Shown here: positions 53,222 through 62,441 of the stretch, one piece after another | Layout: every line of letters begins with the position of its first letter | Numbering within the stretch: position 1 is the first letter of the stretch | Source: Mesorhizobium_G sp050247155 | Lineage (GTDB): Bacteria; Pseudomonadota; Alphaproteobacteria; Rhizobiales; Rhizobiaceae | Assembly (NCBI GenBank): GCA_050247155.1 | Contig: JBFWUS010000013.1 | Location: 16,043-80,042 of the forward strand | DNA length: 64,000 nucleotides | Direction of reading: 5' to 3' | Program-made: the position numbers and the translations under genes | Notes under the pieces: model-generated | The model's database searches: none | The model's input: the letters and a program-made list of their open reading frames with translations, nothing else | Told to the model about the DNA's origin: nothing

Positions 53222-54160
53222 TCAAAGCTTCACGCGCGGATCGATCAGGCCGGTCAGCAGGTCGACCGCCAGAGTTACGAGCACTGTGGCAAGCGCGAAG
53301 ATCAGGGTCAGCCCCTGCACCACGTAGTAATCCCGGCCCAGCAGCGCCGAAACCATCAGTGAACCGAGACCTGGCACCGCATAGACGGTTTCCACGATAA
53401 TGGTGCCGCCGATCAGAAAGGCGACCATGACGCCGAGCAGATTGAGGGTCGGCAGCACCGAATTAGGCAGAACAGTCCTCCAGAAGATCTCGCGTTCGCT
53501 TGCACCCTGCGCGCGCGCCGTGGTGACGAAATCAGCCCCGGCCCGGTCGATGAGAGCCGCGCGCAGGCTCTGCGTCAGCACGGGCACCATCCAGATCGCG
53601 GTCGAGAGCGCCGGCAGGAAGAGGTGATGCAGGTGGCCGACGAAACCGGTGCCGTACCCCGCGACCGGAAACCAGCCCAGCGTCACGCCGAACAGGCGCG
53701 ACATCATGATGCCCAGCCAGAAAACCGGGATGGCCAACCCCACCATGCCGACCGCGCGGATCACCTGGTCGGCCGTGCCGCCCGGCCGGCGCGCGCTGAT
53801 AATCGCCAGGACGACGGTCGGCGGCACGGCGAGGCACACGACGTAGGCGGCGAGGAACAAGGTCGGCCACATGAAGCGGACCACGATATCCGCAACCGGC
53901 TGCTGGAAGCGCAACGAACGGCCGATGTCGCCGCCAAGCAGGTTCTGCACGTAGACAAAGAACTGCTGCCAGAGCGGCAGGTCTAGCCCGTATTGTTGGC
54001 GGATGGCTGCGATCGTCTCGGCGCCGGCCCGATCGCCGGCCAGTAGCCGCGCGGGGTCGCCGGGCGCCAGGCGCAGCAAAAGGAAAGTGACGACCATGAT
54101 TCCGGCCAGGACGCCGGCCAGTTGCAGCAGGCGCCGCGCCAGGATGGACAAGAGGTTCAA
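53222..54160 (-). CDS. Peptide-type ABC permease (DppB type)
   Basis: 312 residues, six membrane helices. The N terminus LSILARRLLQLAGVLAGIMVVTFLLLRLAPGDPARLLAG is the DppB hallmark; the EAA loop is DFVTTARAQGASEREIFWRTVLPNSVLPTLN. It lies 63 bp after the binding protein gene and 8 bp before the DppC-type gene. Confidence 0.93.
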   Translation of the reverse strand: MNLLSILARRLLQLAGVLAGIMVVTFLLLRLAPGDPARLLAGDRAGAETIAAIRQQYGLDLPLWQQFFVYVQNLLGGDIGRSLRFQQPVADIVVRFMWPTLFLAAYVVCLAVPPTVVLAIISARRPGGTADQVIRAVGMVGLAIPVFWLGIMMSRLFGVTLGWFPVAGYGTGFVGHLHHLFLPALSTAIWMVPVLTQSLRAALIDRAGADFVTTARAQGASEREIFWRTVLPNSVLPTLNLLGVMVAFLIGGTIIVETVYAVPGLGSLMVSALLGRDYYVVQGLTLIFALATVLVTLAVDLLTGLIDPRVKL

Positions 54161-54223
54161 CGCGCTTCTCCGCCGAAGCCTGCGGGCGGCGCGCGGTTGT
54201 GGCAGCGCGCCAGCCCTTCGGCC

Positions 54224-55768
54224 TTACTTCGTGATAGTGGTCTCTTCCAGCGTCCATTGCAGCGACGGCGTCAGCGTCAGCCCTTGCAGCCGCTTGGAAT
54301 AGGCGACGGCGTTCGGAGCGTAGTAGAGCGGAATCTGCGCCACCTCCTCGGTGGTGATCTTCTGGATTTCCTTGTAAATCTCGGCCCGCTTGGCCGGATC
54401 AGCTTCCCGGGTGCCCTGCTCGACCAGTTCGTCCACCTTCGGGTTCTGGTAGAAGGTGTTGTAGGAATTGGAGCCGCAGGTGCCGCACACCGCCCAACGC
54501 ACCGCGAGATCGGGGTCCGGCGTTTCGTTGTACCACCAGTTGGCGGCAGCGTCGTAGTCTCCCTTGCCGGTCGCGTCCCACCAGGCGCCGGAATCGACAT
54601 TGACGATGACCGGCTTCAGACCGATCGCCTGCCATTGCGCCTGCAGGAGCAGCGCCAGCTGCTGCGCGGTGGCGTCGGCTGTGGCCAGGATCTTCACCTC
54701 GCGGCCTTCCATACCGGATTCGGCGAGGAGTTGCTTGGCCTTGGCGATGTCCTGCGGGATGCCGGGATAGTCCCTGTCGTGGAACTCGATGGAACCCGGA
54801 AGCGTGGTGTTGGCAGGCGTCGCGTAGCCGCGGGTGACCGCCTGGGTCATGGCCTTGTTGTCGATCGCGTAGGCTGCCGCCTGCCGCGCCTTCATGTTGG
54901 AGAAGGGCTCGCGCTTCTCGCTGAGCAGCGTCATCCAGATGGTGGTAGAGGGCTCCAGCCGCATGTCGATCGTGTCGATCGCCTTCAACGCGTCGATCTG
55001 TGCCCATGGCACCGTACGCATGACATCGACTTCCCCTGCCGTAAGCATGGCCTGGCGGGTTTCGGGCGAAGCGATCTCCATCAACTCCACCGTCGCGTCG
55101 GACTTCGGATAGCCCTGGCGCCAGTAGTGCGGATTAGGCGCCAGCACGAGCTTCTCGTTTGGTTTCCATTCCTTCACCGCATAGGGACCGGAGGTGAGTG
55201 GCGCCTTGACGAAGGCCTCGTCGCCGCGCTTCTCGACATCGGCCTTGGAGACGACACCCATGTTCCATATCTCGACATTGCCTAGGAACGGTGCGAAGGC
55301 CGACTTAAGCTTGACGACAACCGTCTTGGCATCGGTCGCCTTGATGGTGTCGACGGCGCCCAACGGCGCCGGATAAGCGGATGTCTTGTCGCTGTGGACG
55401 CGCTCCAGGCTGAAAGCGACATCGTCTGCGGTGATCGGTGAACCGTCAGAGAACTGCGCGTCCCTGAGGTGAAACGTATACGTCAGGCCGTCGCTCGACA
55501 GATCCCAGCTCTCGGCAAGACCGGGCTCCAGCTTGCCGGTCTCAGGATCGCGGCGCAGCAACCGCGAATAGATCTGGCCATAGGTCTCGATATTGCCGGC
55601 CGCCGCCGACCGCATCGGGTCGAGTGTCGTCGTCTGATAGGGCGAAGCGATACGGATCAAATCGGCCGCCCCGGCTGGCATTGTCGCGCTCAGCCCCATG
55701 ACCAGCAGGGCCGTTCCACCCAATGCCGCGACAATCGCCCCTCTTCGGCTGCTGGCCAAGATGTTCAT
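54224..55768 (-). CDS. Peptide-type ABC substrate-binding protein (SBP family 5)
   Basis: 514 residues. Signal sequence SSRRGAIVAALGGTALLVMGLSATMPAGAA; then LEPGLAESWDLSSDGLTYTFHLRDAQFSDGSPITADDVAFSLERV, family 5. ATG 55768 follows GGGAGGAG at 7 bases. First gene of the operon. Ligand unknown; amidase and serine hydrolase downstream suggest an amide or cyclic peptide. Confidence 0.93.
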   Translation of the reverse strand: MNILASSRRGAIVAALGGTALLVMGLSATMPAGAADLIRIASPYQTTTLDPMRSAAAGNIETYGQIYSRLLRRDPETGKLEPGLAESWDLSSDGLTYTFHLRDAQFSDGSPITADDVAFSLERVHSDKTSAYPAPLGAVDTIKATDAKTVVVKLKSAFAPFLGNVEIWNMGVVSKADVEKRGDEAFVKAPLTSGPYAVKEWKPNEKLVLAPNPHYWRQGYPKSDATVELMEIASPETRQAMLTAGEVDVMRTVPWAQIDALKAIDTIDMRLEPSTTIWMTLLSEKREPFSNMKARQAAAYAIDNKAMTQAVTRGYATPANTTLPGSIEFHDRDYPGIPQDIAKAKQLLAESGMEGREVKILATADATAQQLALLLQAQWQAIGLKPVIVNVDSGAWWDATGKGDYDAAANWWYNETPDPDLAVRWAVCGTCGSNSYNTFYQNPKVDELVEQGTREADPAKRAEIYKEIQKITTEEVAQIPLYYAPNAVAYSKRLQGLTLTPSLQWTLEETTITK

Positions 55769-56078
55769 CTCGTTTCTCCTCCCGAGCATTGCAGGTCGCC
55801 ATGGACCCTTTTGAAGGCTATGTTGGAATATTATCGTCTGTCAATTCTAATGTTAAAAATATCACATACGATCGAAAGCGACGAATGCAGCATCGTCCGT
55901 CCGGCCAGGCGGCGCCTTCGCCAGCCGCTTGGAAAAGCTTAAGTCCACCGCGGATTCCGCGACGCACTGCGGCAAGCTCACCCGTCAAACTGAACGGCAA
56001 TCTCCTCCATCACGGTCTCGAACAGCACAAGCAGGTTGAGGTCAGTGCGGGAGAGAGGCATTTTGAGCCTATTTCAAT
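55769..56078. promoter_or_regulatory. Upstream region of the peptide-transporter operon
   Basis: 310 bp. The part 55815-55870 is markedly AT-rich for this genome and is the natural site for the operon promoter and the RpiR operator. No clear palindrome was found and no gene is present. Confidence 0.35.
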
Positions 56079-56972
56079 TCACTCTCTGTACCTGATCGTC
56101 TCAACGAACAGGCTGAAAGCTGCTGATGCATGCCGCCGGTGAGGATAGTAGAGATGATACGCTGGCAGGTCAGGCGTGAACTTGCCGAGCACACGCGTTA
56201 GCCGTCCGGTCTCGATATAGGGCTGAACCTGATCGAGCGGCAGATAGGCAAGGCCGTGGCCGTCAAGTGCGGCATCGAGGATCAGGTCGATAGTATTGAG
56301 AACGAGCGGCCCGTCGATCCGCACACGCGTTTCGCGCCCGCCGCGCATCAACCGCCAGGCATTCAGTGTGCCGGAGGTCGGCAGTCGCAAATTGACCGCA
56401 TGATGATCGATGAGCTGCGCTGGTGAGGTCGGAGCCGGTCGCAGGCGAAAATAGCCAGGTGAGCCGACGATCGCCATCGGGGTGTCCGGACCGATGCGCA
56501 CGGCGATCATGTCCTTGGCGATGTCGCCGCCCAACCGGACACCTGCGTCAAACCGGTCGGCCACGACATCGGCGAGGCCGTAGTCGATGGTGATCTCCAC
56601 CTTGATGTCGGGGTTATCAGGAAGCAGACGCTTCATGGCCGGAACGATAATCGTCTTGGCGGCATGCTCGACGGTGGTGATGCGGATCGTGCCCGAAGGC
56701 CGGTCGCGCAAGTCGCCAAGCGATGCGACCGCGGTGTCGAGATCGTGCAGCATCGGGCCGAGCGTCGCAATCAACCGCTCACCCGCTTCTGTGGGCGCAA
56801 CGCTTCGCGTCGTGCGCGAGAGCAGCCTCATGCCTAGCCGTTCTTCGATCCGCCGCACGATCTGGCTGATCGCGGATTGCGCCATACCGAGACGTTGCGC
56901 GGCCTTGGTGAAGCTACGCTCCTCGGCGACCACGACAAATGCTGCCAGATCCGCGATCTCATCCCGTCGCAT
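56079..56972 (-). CDS. LysR-family transcriptional regulator
   Basis: 297 residues. Helix-turn-helix VVAEERSFTKAAQRLGMAQSAISQIVRRIEERLGMRLLSRTTRSVAPTEAG, then a type 2 periplasmic-binding effector domain (VADRFDAGVRLGGDIAKDMIAVRIG). Divergent from the hydrolase genes at 57115 and likely their regulator. Confidence 0.92.
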   Translation of the reverse strand: MRRDEIADLAAFVVVAEERSFTKAAQRLGMAQSAISQIVRRIEERLGMRLLSRTTRSVAPTEAGERLIATLGPMLHDLDTAVASLGDLRDRPSGTIRITTVEHAAKTIIVPAMKRLLPDNPDIKVEITIDYGLADVVADRFDAGVRLGGDIAKDMIAVRIGPDTPMAIVGSPGYFRLRPAPTSPAQLIDHHAVNLRLPTSGTLNAWRLMRGGRETRVRIDGPLVLNTIDLILDAALDGHGLAYLPLDQVQPYIETGRLTRVLGKFTPDLPAYHLYYPHRRHASAAFSLFVETIRYRE

Positions 56973-57114
56973 TCATCACCTGATTGATAGGCCCAATAAG
57001 AATTATCCGCCTAATTCGCTCAATCTTTCTGACCTACGTTACGGTCATCGGCAAGGGCGATCTCTCATGGATCATCCCACCGCACCACAAGGTTTCAACT
57101 GAAGGAGATTGCAA

Positions 57115-58065
57115 ATGGGCAAGATCAGCTTCGCCAATTCCAACAACAAGACGATCATGGTGTCGGCGGTGATCCACTTCCCGGAAGGCTTCGACGAGAA
57201 GAAGAGCTATCCGGCGATCGTGGTCTCGCATCCAGGCGGCGGCGTTAAGGAGCAGACGGCCGGAACCTATGCGAGGAAGCTCTCCGAAAAGGGTTTCGTC
57301 ACGATTGCGTTCGACCGCTCCTATCAGGGCGAGAGCGGCGGCGAGCCGCGCCAGCTCGAAAACCCCTACGTCAGCACCGAGGACGTCAGCGCGGTGATCG
57401 ACCACCTGAGCACGTTGCCTTACGTCGACAATGACCGCATCGGCGCGATGGGCATCTGCGCCGGCGCCGGCTACACCGCCAACGCCGCCATCCAGGATCG
57501 CCGCATCAAGGCGATCGGGACCGTCAGCGCCGTCAATATCGGCTCGATGTTCCGCAACGGCTGGGAGAACAACGTCAAGTCGATCGACGCGCTGCCCTAT
57601 ATCGAGGCCGGCTCGAACGCCCGTACCTCGGACGCCAAGGGCGATGGGTACGCCACGATGCCGCTCGCACCACTGACCGAGAAGGACGCGCCGAACGAGG
57701 AGTTACGTCGGGCCTGGGAATACTATCATACGCCGCGAGCGGAGTGCGCCACCGCGCCCGGCTTCGCGACGCTGCGCAGCCTGAACCAGATCATCACTTA
57801 CGACGCCTATCACATGGCTGACGTCTATCTCACTCAACCGATCCAGATCGTCGCTGGCAGCGCGGCGGGCAGCAAATGGATGAGCGACGATCTGTTCGAC
57901 CGTGCAGCCAGCACCGACAAATCCCTCCATGTGGTAGAGGGCGCAAACCACATGGACCTCTACGACGGCCAGAAATTTGTCGACGAGGCTGTCTCAGTCT
58001 TGGCGCCCTTCTTCCAGACGAGGCTTTCGACCGACGTTATCGCGAAGCAAGTCGCCGCCGAGTAA
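57115..58065 (+). CDS. Alpha/beta hydrolase (dienelactone-hydrolase-like), Cys nucleophile
   Basis: 316 residues. SHPGGGVKEQTAGTYARKLSEKGFVTIAFDRSYQGESGGEP is the lid-side pattern; the nucleophile elbow is GICAGAGY, with Cys where most hydrolases have Ser; the catalytic His is in GANHMDLYD. GGAG lies 7 bases before ATG 57115. Similar to E. coli YcjY-type proteins. Its neighbour at 58121 is a paralogue. Confidence 0.85.
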   Translation: MGKISFANSNNKTIMVSAVIHFPEGFDEKKSYPAIVVSHPGGGVKEQTAGTYARKLSEKGFVTIAFDRSYQGESGGEPRQLENPYVSTEDVSAVIDHLSTLPYVDNDRIGAMGICAGAGYTANAAIQDRRIKAIGTVSAVNIGSMFRNGWENNVKSIDALPYIEAGSNARTSDAKGDGYATMPLAPLTEKDAPNEELRRAWEYYHTPRAECATAPGFATLRSLNQIITYDAYHMADVYLTQPIQIVAGSAAGSKWMSDDLFDRAASTDKSLHVVEGANHMDLYDGQKFVDEAVSVLAPFFQTRLSTDVIAKQVAAE

Positions 58066-58120
58066 CGGAGATACGGACGCAATGAGCGCGCAGCGCCCCT
58101 ATTGGCCCAGGAGAGAACAC

Positions 58121-59083
58121 ATGGAAACCGTCAGCATTCGCAATCCCGGCATGTATTGGGATATTGCAGCCAACATTCACTTCCCGCCCGCCTTTGATGC
58201 CAGCAAGCGCTATCCGGCGGTGGTTTCGAACCACCCGATCGGTAGCTGCAAGGAACAGACATCCGGCAATGTCTATGGCGCGGCGCTGGCCAAGGCCGGC
58301 TTCGTCGTCATCGTACCCGACGCCAGCTTCCAGGGCGGCAGCGGCGGTCAGCCTCGCTGGATCGAAGATCCCGAGCAGCGAGTGAAAGACTATCGCGACG
58401 TCATCGATTACGTTCAGTCTCTGCCTTATGTCGACCCTGACCGGATTGGCATCCTCGGCATCTGCGGCGGCGGCGGGTATTCGATCAAGGCCACGATTAT
58501 CGACAAGCGGATCAAGGCGCTGGTCAGCATCACCGGCGTGAATTTCGGGCGGCTGATGCGCGAAGGCTTCAGCAATTTCGATCCGGTCGGCGCGCTCGAA
58601 GGCATGGCCGCACAACGCACCGCCGAGAACGCCGGGGCCGATGAGAGGATCAACATCTTCCTGCCCGGCAGCGTCGAAGCGGGCAAGGCCGCCGGGATCA
58701 CCGACATCGATGTGCTGGAGGCAACCGACTATTACCGCAACCGTTGCCCCGCCGAGGGTTCAGGTACGCGGATGCTGGTTTCCCATGCCGCATCGGCCAT
58801 TGCGTGTGACGCTTTCGCCTTTGCCGAGACGCTGCTGACGCAGCCTATGATGGTGGTGTTCGGTGACAAGCCCGGCGGCTTCGGCGCCTATCGCGATGGT
58901 ATGGAGATCTATGGTCGCGCCGCCTCAAAGAACAAGGAATTGGTCGTGGTCGAAGGCTGGTCGCATTATGACCTCTATGACAATCCGGTGCCTACAGGCA
59001 TAGCGCTGGACCGCGTCATTCCCTTCTTCACCCTGCATCTTGGCGAAGCCATGGCTTCCAGTGTGATGAAAGCTGCCGAGTAG
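58121..59083 (+). CDS. Alpha/beta hydrolase, paralogue of the preceding gene, Cys nucleophile
   Basis: 320 residues from ATG 58121 (GGAGAG upstream); an upstream ATG at 58082 is possible. SNHPIGSCKEQTSGNVYGAALAKAGFVVIVPDASFQGGSGGQP and the elbow GICGGGGY mirror the preceding protein; His in GWSHYDLYD. Tandem duplication is likely. Substrate unknown. Confidence 0.85.
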   Translation: METVSIRNPGMYWDIAANIHFPPAFDASKRYPAVVSNHPIGSCKEQTSGNVYGAALAKAGFVVIVPDASFQGGSGGQPRWIEDPEQRVKDYRDVIDYVQSLPYVDPDRIGILGICGGGGYSIKATIIDKRIKALVSITGVNFGRLMREGFSNFDPVGALEGMAAQRTAENAGADERINIFLPGSVEAGKAAGITDIDVLEATDYYRNRCPAEGSGTRMLVSHAASAIACDAFAFAETLLTQPMMVVFGDKPGGFGAYRDGMEIYGRAASKNKELVVVEGWSHYDLYDNPVPTGIALDRVIPFFTLHLGEAMASSVMKAAE

Positions 59084-59150
59084 AGGCGATCGGGCACAGG
59101 CTCCACCACGGAGGCTGTGCCAGCGTCCGCTTCCCCAAAAGGAAAGTCCA

Positions 59151-59786
59151 ATGACCAAAGTTCTCTTGCTGGGCGCCGGCGGCCAGATCGCGCGCCATGT
59201 GATCGATGCGCTCGCCGATGACGGCGATATCGAAATGACGCTCTTCCTGCGCAAGGCAGGCAAGATCGCCAGCCCTCCCGCCAACGCCCGTGTCGTCGAG
59301 GGCGACGTGCTTCAGCGAGCGCAGATCGATGCTGCCATGATGGGCGAGGACATTGTCTACGCAAACCTGACTGGCGAAGACCTCGACGCGCAGGCGCGCA
59401 ACGTCATCGCCTCCATGCAGGCGGCTGGGGTGAAGCGGCTGATCTTCGTGCTGGCGCTCGGCATCTATGGCGAAGTGCCTGGCAAGTTCGGCGAATGGAA
59501 CAACGCGACCATCGGCGAGGATCTAAAACCGTTCCGGCGTGCCGCCGACATCATCGAAACATCCGGTCTCGACTACACGATTATCCGTCCAGCCTGGCTG
59601 ACGGACGAAGCCGAGGTCGACTACCAGACCACCGCGAAAAGTGAGCCTTTCAAGGGGACGGTCGTCTCGCGCAAGAGCGTGGCCGACCTGATCGCGAGGA
59701 TTATCCGATCGCCGGCGACACAGGTCCACGCGAACCTCGGCGTCAACAAGCCCGACACCGACGCGGACAAGCCTTACTTTATGTAG
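59151..59786 (+). CDS. NAD(P)-binding Rossmann-fold protein (NAD(P)H-binding/NmrA-like)
   Basis: 211 residues. VLLLGAGGQIARHVIDALADD is the dinucleotide-binding glycine motif; FVLALGIYGEVPG and YTIIRPAWLTDEAEVDYQT fit the atypical short-chain dehydrogenase group with YwnB and NmrA relatives. No YxxxK dyad. Third gene of the LysR-linked set. Confidence 0.85.
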   Translation: MTKVLLLGAGGQIARHVIDALADDGDIEMTLFLRKAGKIASPPANARVVEGDVLQRAQIDAAMMGEDIVYANLTGEDLDAQARNVIASMQAAGVKRLIFVLALGIYGEVPGKFGEWNNATIGEDLKPFRRAADIIETSGLDYTIIRPAWLTDEAEVDYQTTAKSEPFKGTVVSRKSVADLIARIIRSPATQVHANLGVNKPDTDADKPYFM

Positions 59787-59920
59787 GTGCAGCAGGCCGC
59801 GTAGAGCTTGGTTGTGATAGAGGTGATGGGCCGGCCAGGCAATCGGCCGATCGCGCAGCGGTCGCAGTCAATCGAAAGCGGGCATTTCGAAGAAGACGGC
59901 AAGGCTTGACTGATGGGTGC

Positions 59921-60427
59921 CTACTCGCTCCCAGCACGCGCAGCGGTGTCGAATTCGAGCCATTCGGCCATTGCTTGGCGGCTCCACCTTGCCGTGACTT
60001 TCTTGCGCAATACGACGCCGAGCCCCTCATAAAAGCGTTGGGCTGCGATGTTGTCCGGCTCTACCTCCCACCGTGCAGTTGCGCCGCGCCCGACCGCAAT
60101 TTTTGCTACCTCGGCCATCAAGCGACGGCCGATGCCAAGCCCACGGGCATCGCTAACAACGAATAGGTCGTCCACACGGATCGTGTCCGACCCGGTCCAA
60201 ATCGTGAAATCTACGGTGTAACTTACAAATCCAAGCAAACCGGATGGACCTTCCGCGACCAGGACATGCAACTTCGGCGGATCGGCTTCCAAGGCGTGTT
60301 CCAATGCATCGACCGAGAATCCAATCTGTGAAGTTGCTCCCTCGAAAGCAGCCAATTGTCGGATCAGCAGGTCGACTGACGTTGCATCTTCCTTGACTGC
60401 GTTTCGGATTTTTAAGTCTTTCGGCAT
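59921..60427 (-). CDS. GNAT-family N-acetyltransferase
   Basis: 168 residues. DDLFVVSDARGLGIGRRLMAEVAKIAVGRGATARWEVEPDNIAAQRFYEGLG is the acetyl-CoA-binding motif A/B region of GNAT enzymes. Substrate unknown. Stands alone, convergent with the preceding gene. Confidence 0.88.
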   Translation of the reverse strand: MPKDLKIRNAVKEDATSVDLLIRQLAAFEGATSQIGFSVDALEHALEADPPKLHVLVAEGPSGLLGFVSYTVDFTIWTGSDTIRVDDLFVVSDARGLGIGRRLMAEVAKIAVGRGATARWEVEPDNIAAQRFYEGLGVVLRKKVTARWSRQAMAEWLEFDTAARAGSE

Positions 60428-60714
60428 GGGGCCTCTGTTCTGGTGTTTGCGCTGTGCAGCGCGTCCAGTGCATCCTATCTCGGCGAGAGGGTCGCATCGG
60501 AAGGGCTCGCTGCTTGACCATCGCGTTGTTCAACATGCGCTTTGGGCATCGAAATCCCAACCAGCCGGCATTTGTCTTGAGGGAGGCTTCTGTCACATTA
60601 CCTTTGAGCAACATCCAAAAGACCGACGAGATGCCGACGATCCTCAAGTCCCACTCGGACGCTGTTTCTGCAGTCCGGCCCGGCTACCGCGGTCACGGAT
60701 AAACGGGGAAGGCG

Positions 60715-61257
60715 ATGCTGGCCATGAGCCGCTTGCTGATACCCGAGTGGGGGTTCAGGGAATATAGACCGGCAGATTGGAAAGCGGTTCGAGCTCTTTT
60801 CATCGCGGTGAACAAGGAGCTGGCGCCGCCAAATCTTAAGCAAGCTTTTGATGATTATGTCGCTACCGCCCTTGAGACAGAAATTGATCGAATCCCCGAT
60901 TACTACGCCGCGAAGAATGGCAGTTTCTGGATTGCCGAAGATGCGGGCGGCGAGTTGGTCGGGATGTATGGACTTGAACAGGCAGGGGTTAAGATTGTCG
61001 AGTTGCGGCGAATGTATGTAGCGCCACGGGTCAGACGCCAGGGGCTTGCGAGATGCATGTTGCACCATGCCGAGGAGCAGGCATCGCGGTCGGAAAACCA
61101 GTGTCTGATCCTGAGTACATCCTCGCTTCAAGGTCCTGCGATCGCTTTTTACCGCAGCGCCGGCTTTCATCTAACACGTGAAGAATGCTCCCATGCGGCA
61201 AGTCACAAATCGATTGGAGCAGGCGTGAAACGACTTCACTTCGCAAAGCAGCTGTAG
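60715..61257 (+). CDS. GNAT-family N-acetyltransferase
   Basis: 180 residues. ELRRMYVAPRVRRQGLARCMLHHAEEQASRSENQCLILSTSSLQGPAIAFYRSAGFH carries the acetyl-CoA loop (RRQGLA) and the Tyr/C-terminal GNAT motif. GGGGAAGG precedes ATG 60715. Not closely similar to the GNAT at 59921. Confidence 0.87.
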   Translation: MLAMSRLLIPEWGFREYRPADWKAVRALFIAVNKELAPPNLKQAFDDYVATALETEIDRIPDYYAAKNGSFWIAEDAGGELVGMYGLEQAGVKIVELRRMYVAPRVRRQGLARCMLHHAEEQASRSENQCLILSTSSLQGPAIAFYRSAGFHLTREECSHAASHKSIGAGVKRLHFAKQL

Positions 61258-61289
61258 GCTCCCACACAATTTCTGTAGGTTCGAGAGTG

Positions 61290-61313
61290 GTGCCCCCTCG
61301 TGAAAGGGGGCAC
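61290..61313. terminator. Bidirectional hairpin terminator
   Basis: GTGCCCCCT (61290-61298) and AGGGGGCAC (61305-61313) form a 9-bp GC-rich stem between the ends of two convergent genes. There is no strong U-run, so the strength is uncertain. Confidence 0.6.
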
Positions 61314-61324
61314 AGTCGACGTCC

Positions 61325-62347
61325 TCAGACATCGTCCAAGCGATCGAGGAAATCTCTTGCCAGAGAGGCGATTTCGGGAAGATGGGTTTCAAGGGCGAAA
61401 TGGCCGGCATCCAGTATGTGCAGTTCGGCTCGCGGAATGTCGCGACGATAGGCTTCCGCGCCGGCGACGGTGAAGAACGGATCGTGCCGACCCCAGACGA
61501 TCAATGTCGGTGGCTGGTATTGCCGGAAGAAGCGTTGGAAATCCCGATAGAGCTCAACATTGGTACGGTAGTCGTAGAAGAGATCGAGCTGAACATCGAC
61601 GTTGTTCCCTCTGCTCATGAGGGACCAGTCTTGCGTCCAGCTATCAGGTGAAAAGAGTTCAAGCGTCTCGGCCGGCATGCCCGCGACGTATTGCTGACGA
61701 ACCCCGTCCGCATCCAGCCAGATCTGCATCTTGTCGCGGTTCGCTTGGCTGGGGTCGCTCCAATAGGCCTTCAGCGGGACCCACCCATCGCTGAGCCCCT
61801 CGGCATACGCATTTCCATTCTGGACAATCATTGCGCTGATCCGATCCGGCTGCAGCAGCGCGAGACGCAAACCAACCGGCGCGCCGTAATCCTGGATATA
61901 GATCGCAAAGCGGCTTAGCCCGAGGGCGTCCGTGAACTTGCTTACGACCGAGGCAAAGGAAGCGAATGTATAGTTAAACTCCTGCCTTGGCGGAAACCCC
62001 GAGTGTCCAAATCCAGGATAGTCCGGAGCGATCACGCGCCAGCGGTCTGACAGGGCAGGTATGAGGTGACGGAACATGTGGGACGAAGCCGGGAAGCCGT
62101 GGAGGAGAAGCAGAACTGGCGCATCAGGCGCACCGGCCTCCCGGTAGAAGATTTCAACGCCATCGACCGATATCGTTCGGTGTTTGACCTTTCGGGATGC
62201 CAGGCTGTTCGGCAGCGGCGCGGCTTGCGATCCCGGAATGGACGAGACGACGCTCCCAGCAATCGCGGCGGCTACCGCGGCGCGCCTGGTAATCCTCTTA
62301 CCGGCCTTGTCGGCTTTGAGTGTCGGTTGACTGCTGATGTGGTCCAT
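61325..62347 (-). CDS. Exported alpha/beta hydrolase (haloalkane dehalogenase/epoxide hydrolase-like)
   Basis: 340 residues. Twin-arginine-type signal KRITRRAAVAAAIAGSVVSSIPGSQA. HGFPASSHMFRHLIPAL is the oxyanion region; the nucleophile elbow YIQDYGAPVG has Asp, as in dehalogenases and epoxide hydrolases; GRHDPFF and AGHFALETHLPEIA supply acid and His. AAGGAG precedes ATG 62347. Divergent from the LysR gene at 62442. Confidence 0.85.
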   Translation of the reverse strand: MDHISSQPTLKADKAGKRITRRAAVAAAIAGSVVSSIPGSQAAPLPNSLASRKVKHRTISVDGVEIFYREAGAPDAPVLLLLHGFPASSHMFRHLIPALSDRWRVIAPDYPGFGHSGFPPRQEFNYTFASFASVVSKFTDALGLSRFAIYIQDYGAPVGLRLALLQPDRISAMIVQNGNAYAEGLSDGWVPLKAYWSDPSQANRDKMQIWLDADGVRQQYVAGMPAETLELFSPDSWTQDWSLMSRGNNVDVQLDLFYDYRTNVELYRDFQRFFRQYQPPTLIVWGRHDPFFTVAGAEAYRRDIPRAELHILDAGHFALETHLPEIASLARDFLDRLDDV

Positions 62348-62441
62348 AAACTGTCTCCTTGTCGAATGGAGGCAGTTTCATCATTATGGATATCGCAATA
62401 AAGTGAGCTAGAACGAAGTATCTACTACCAGAATTGAAACA

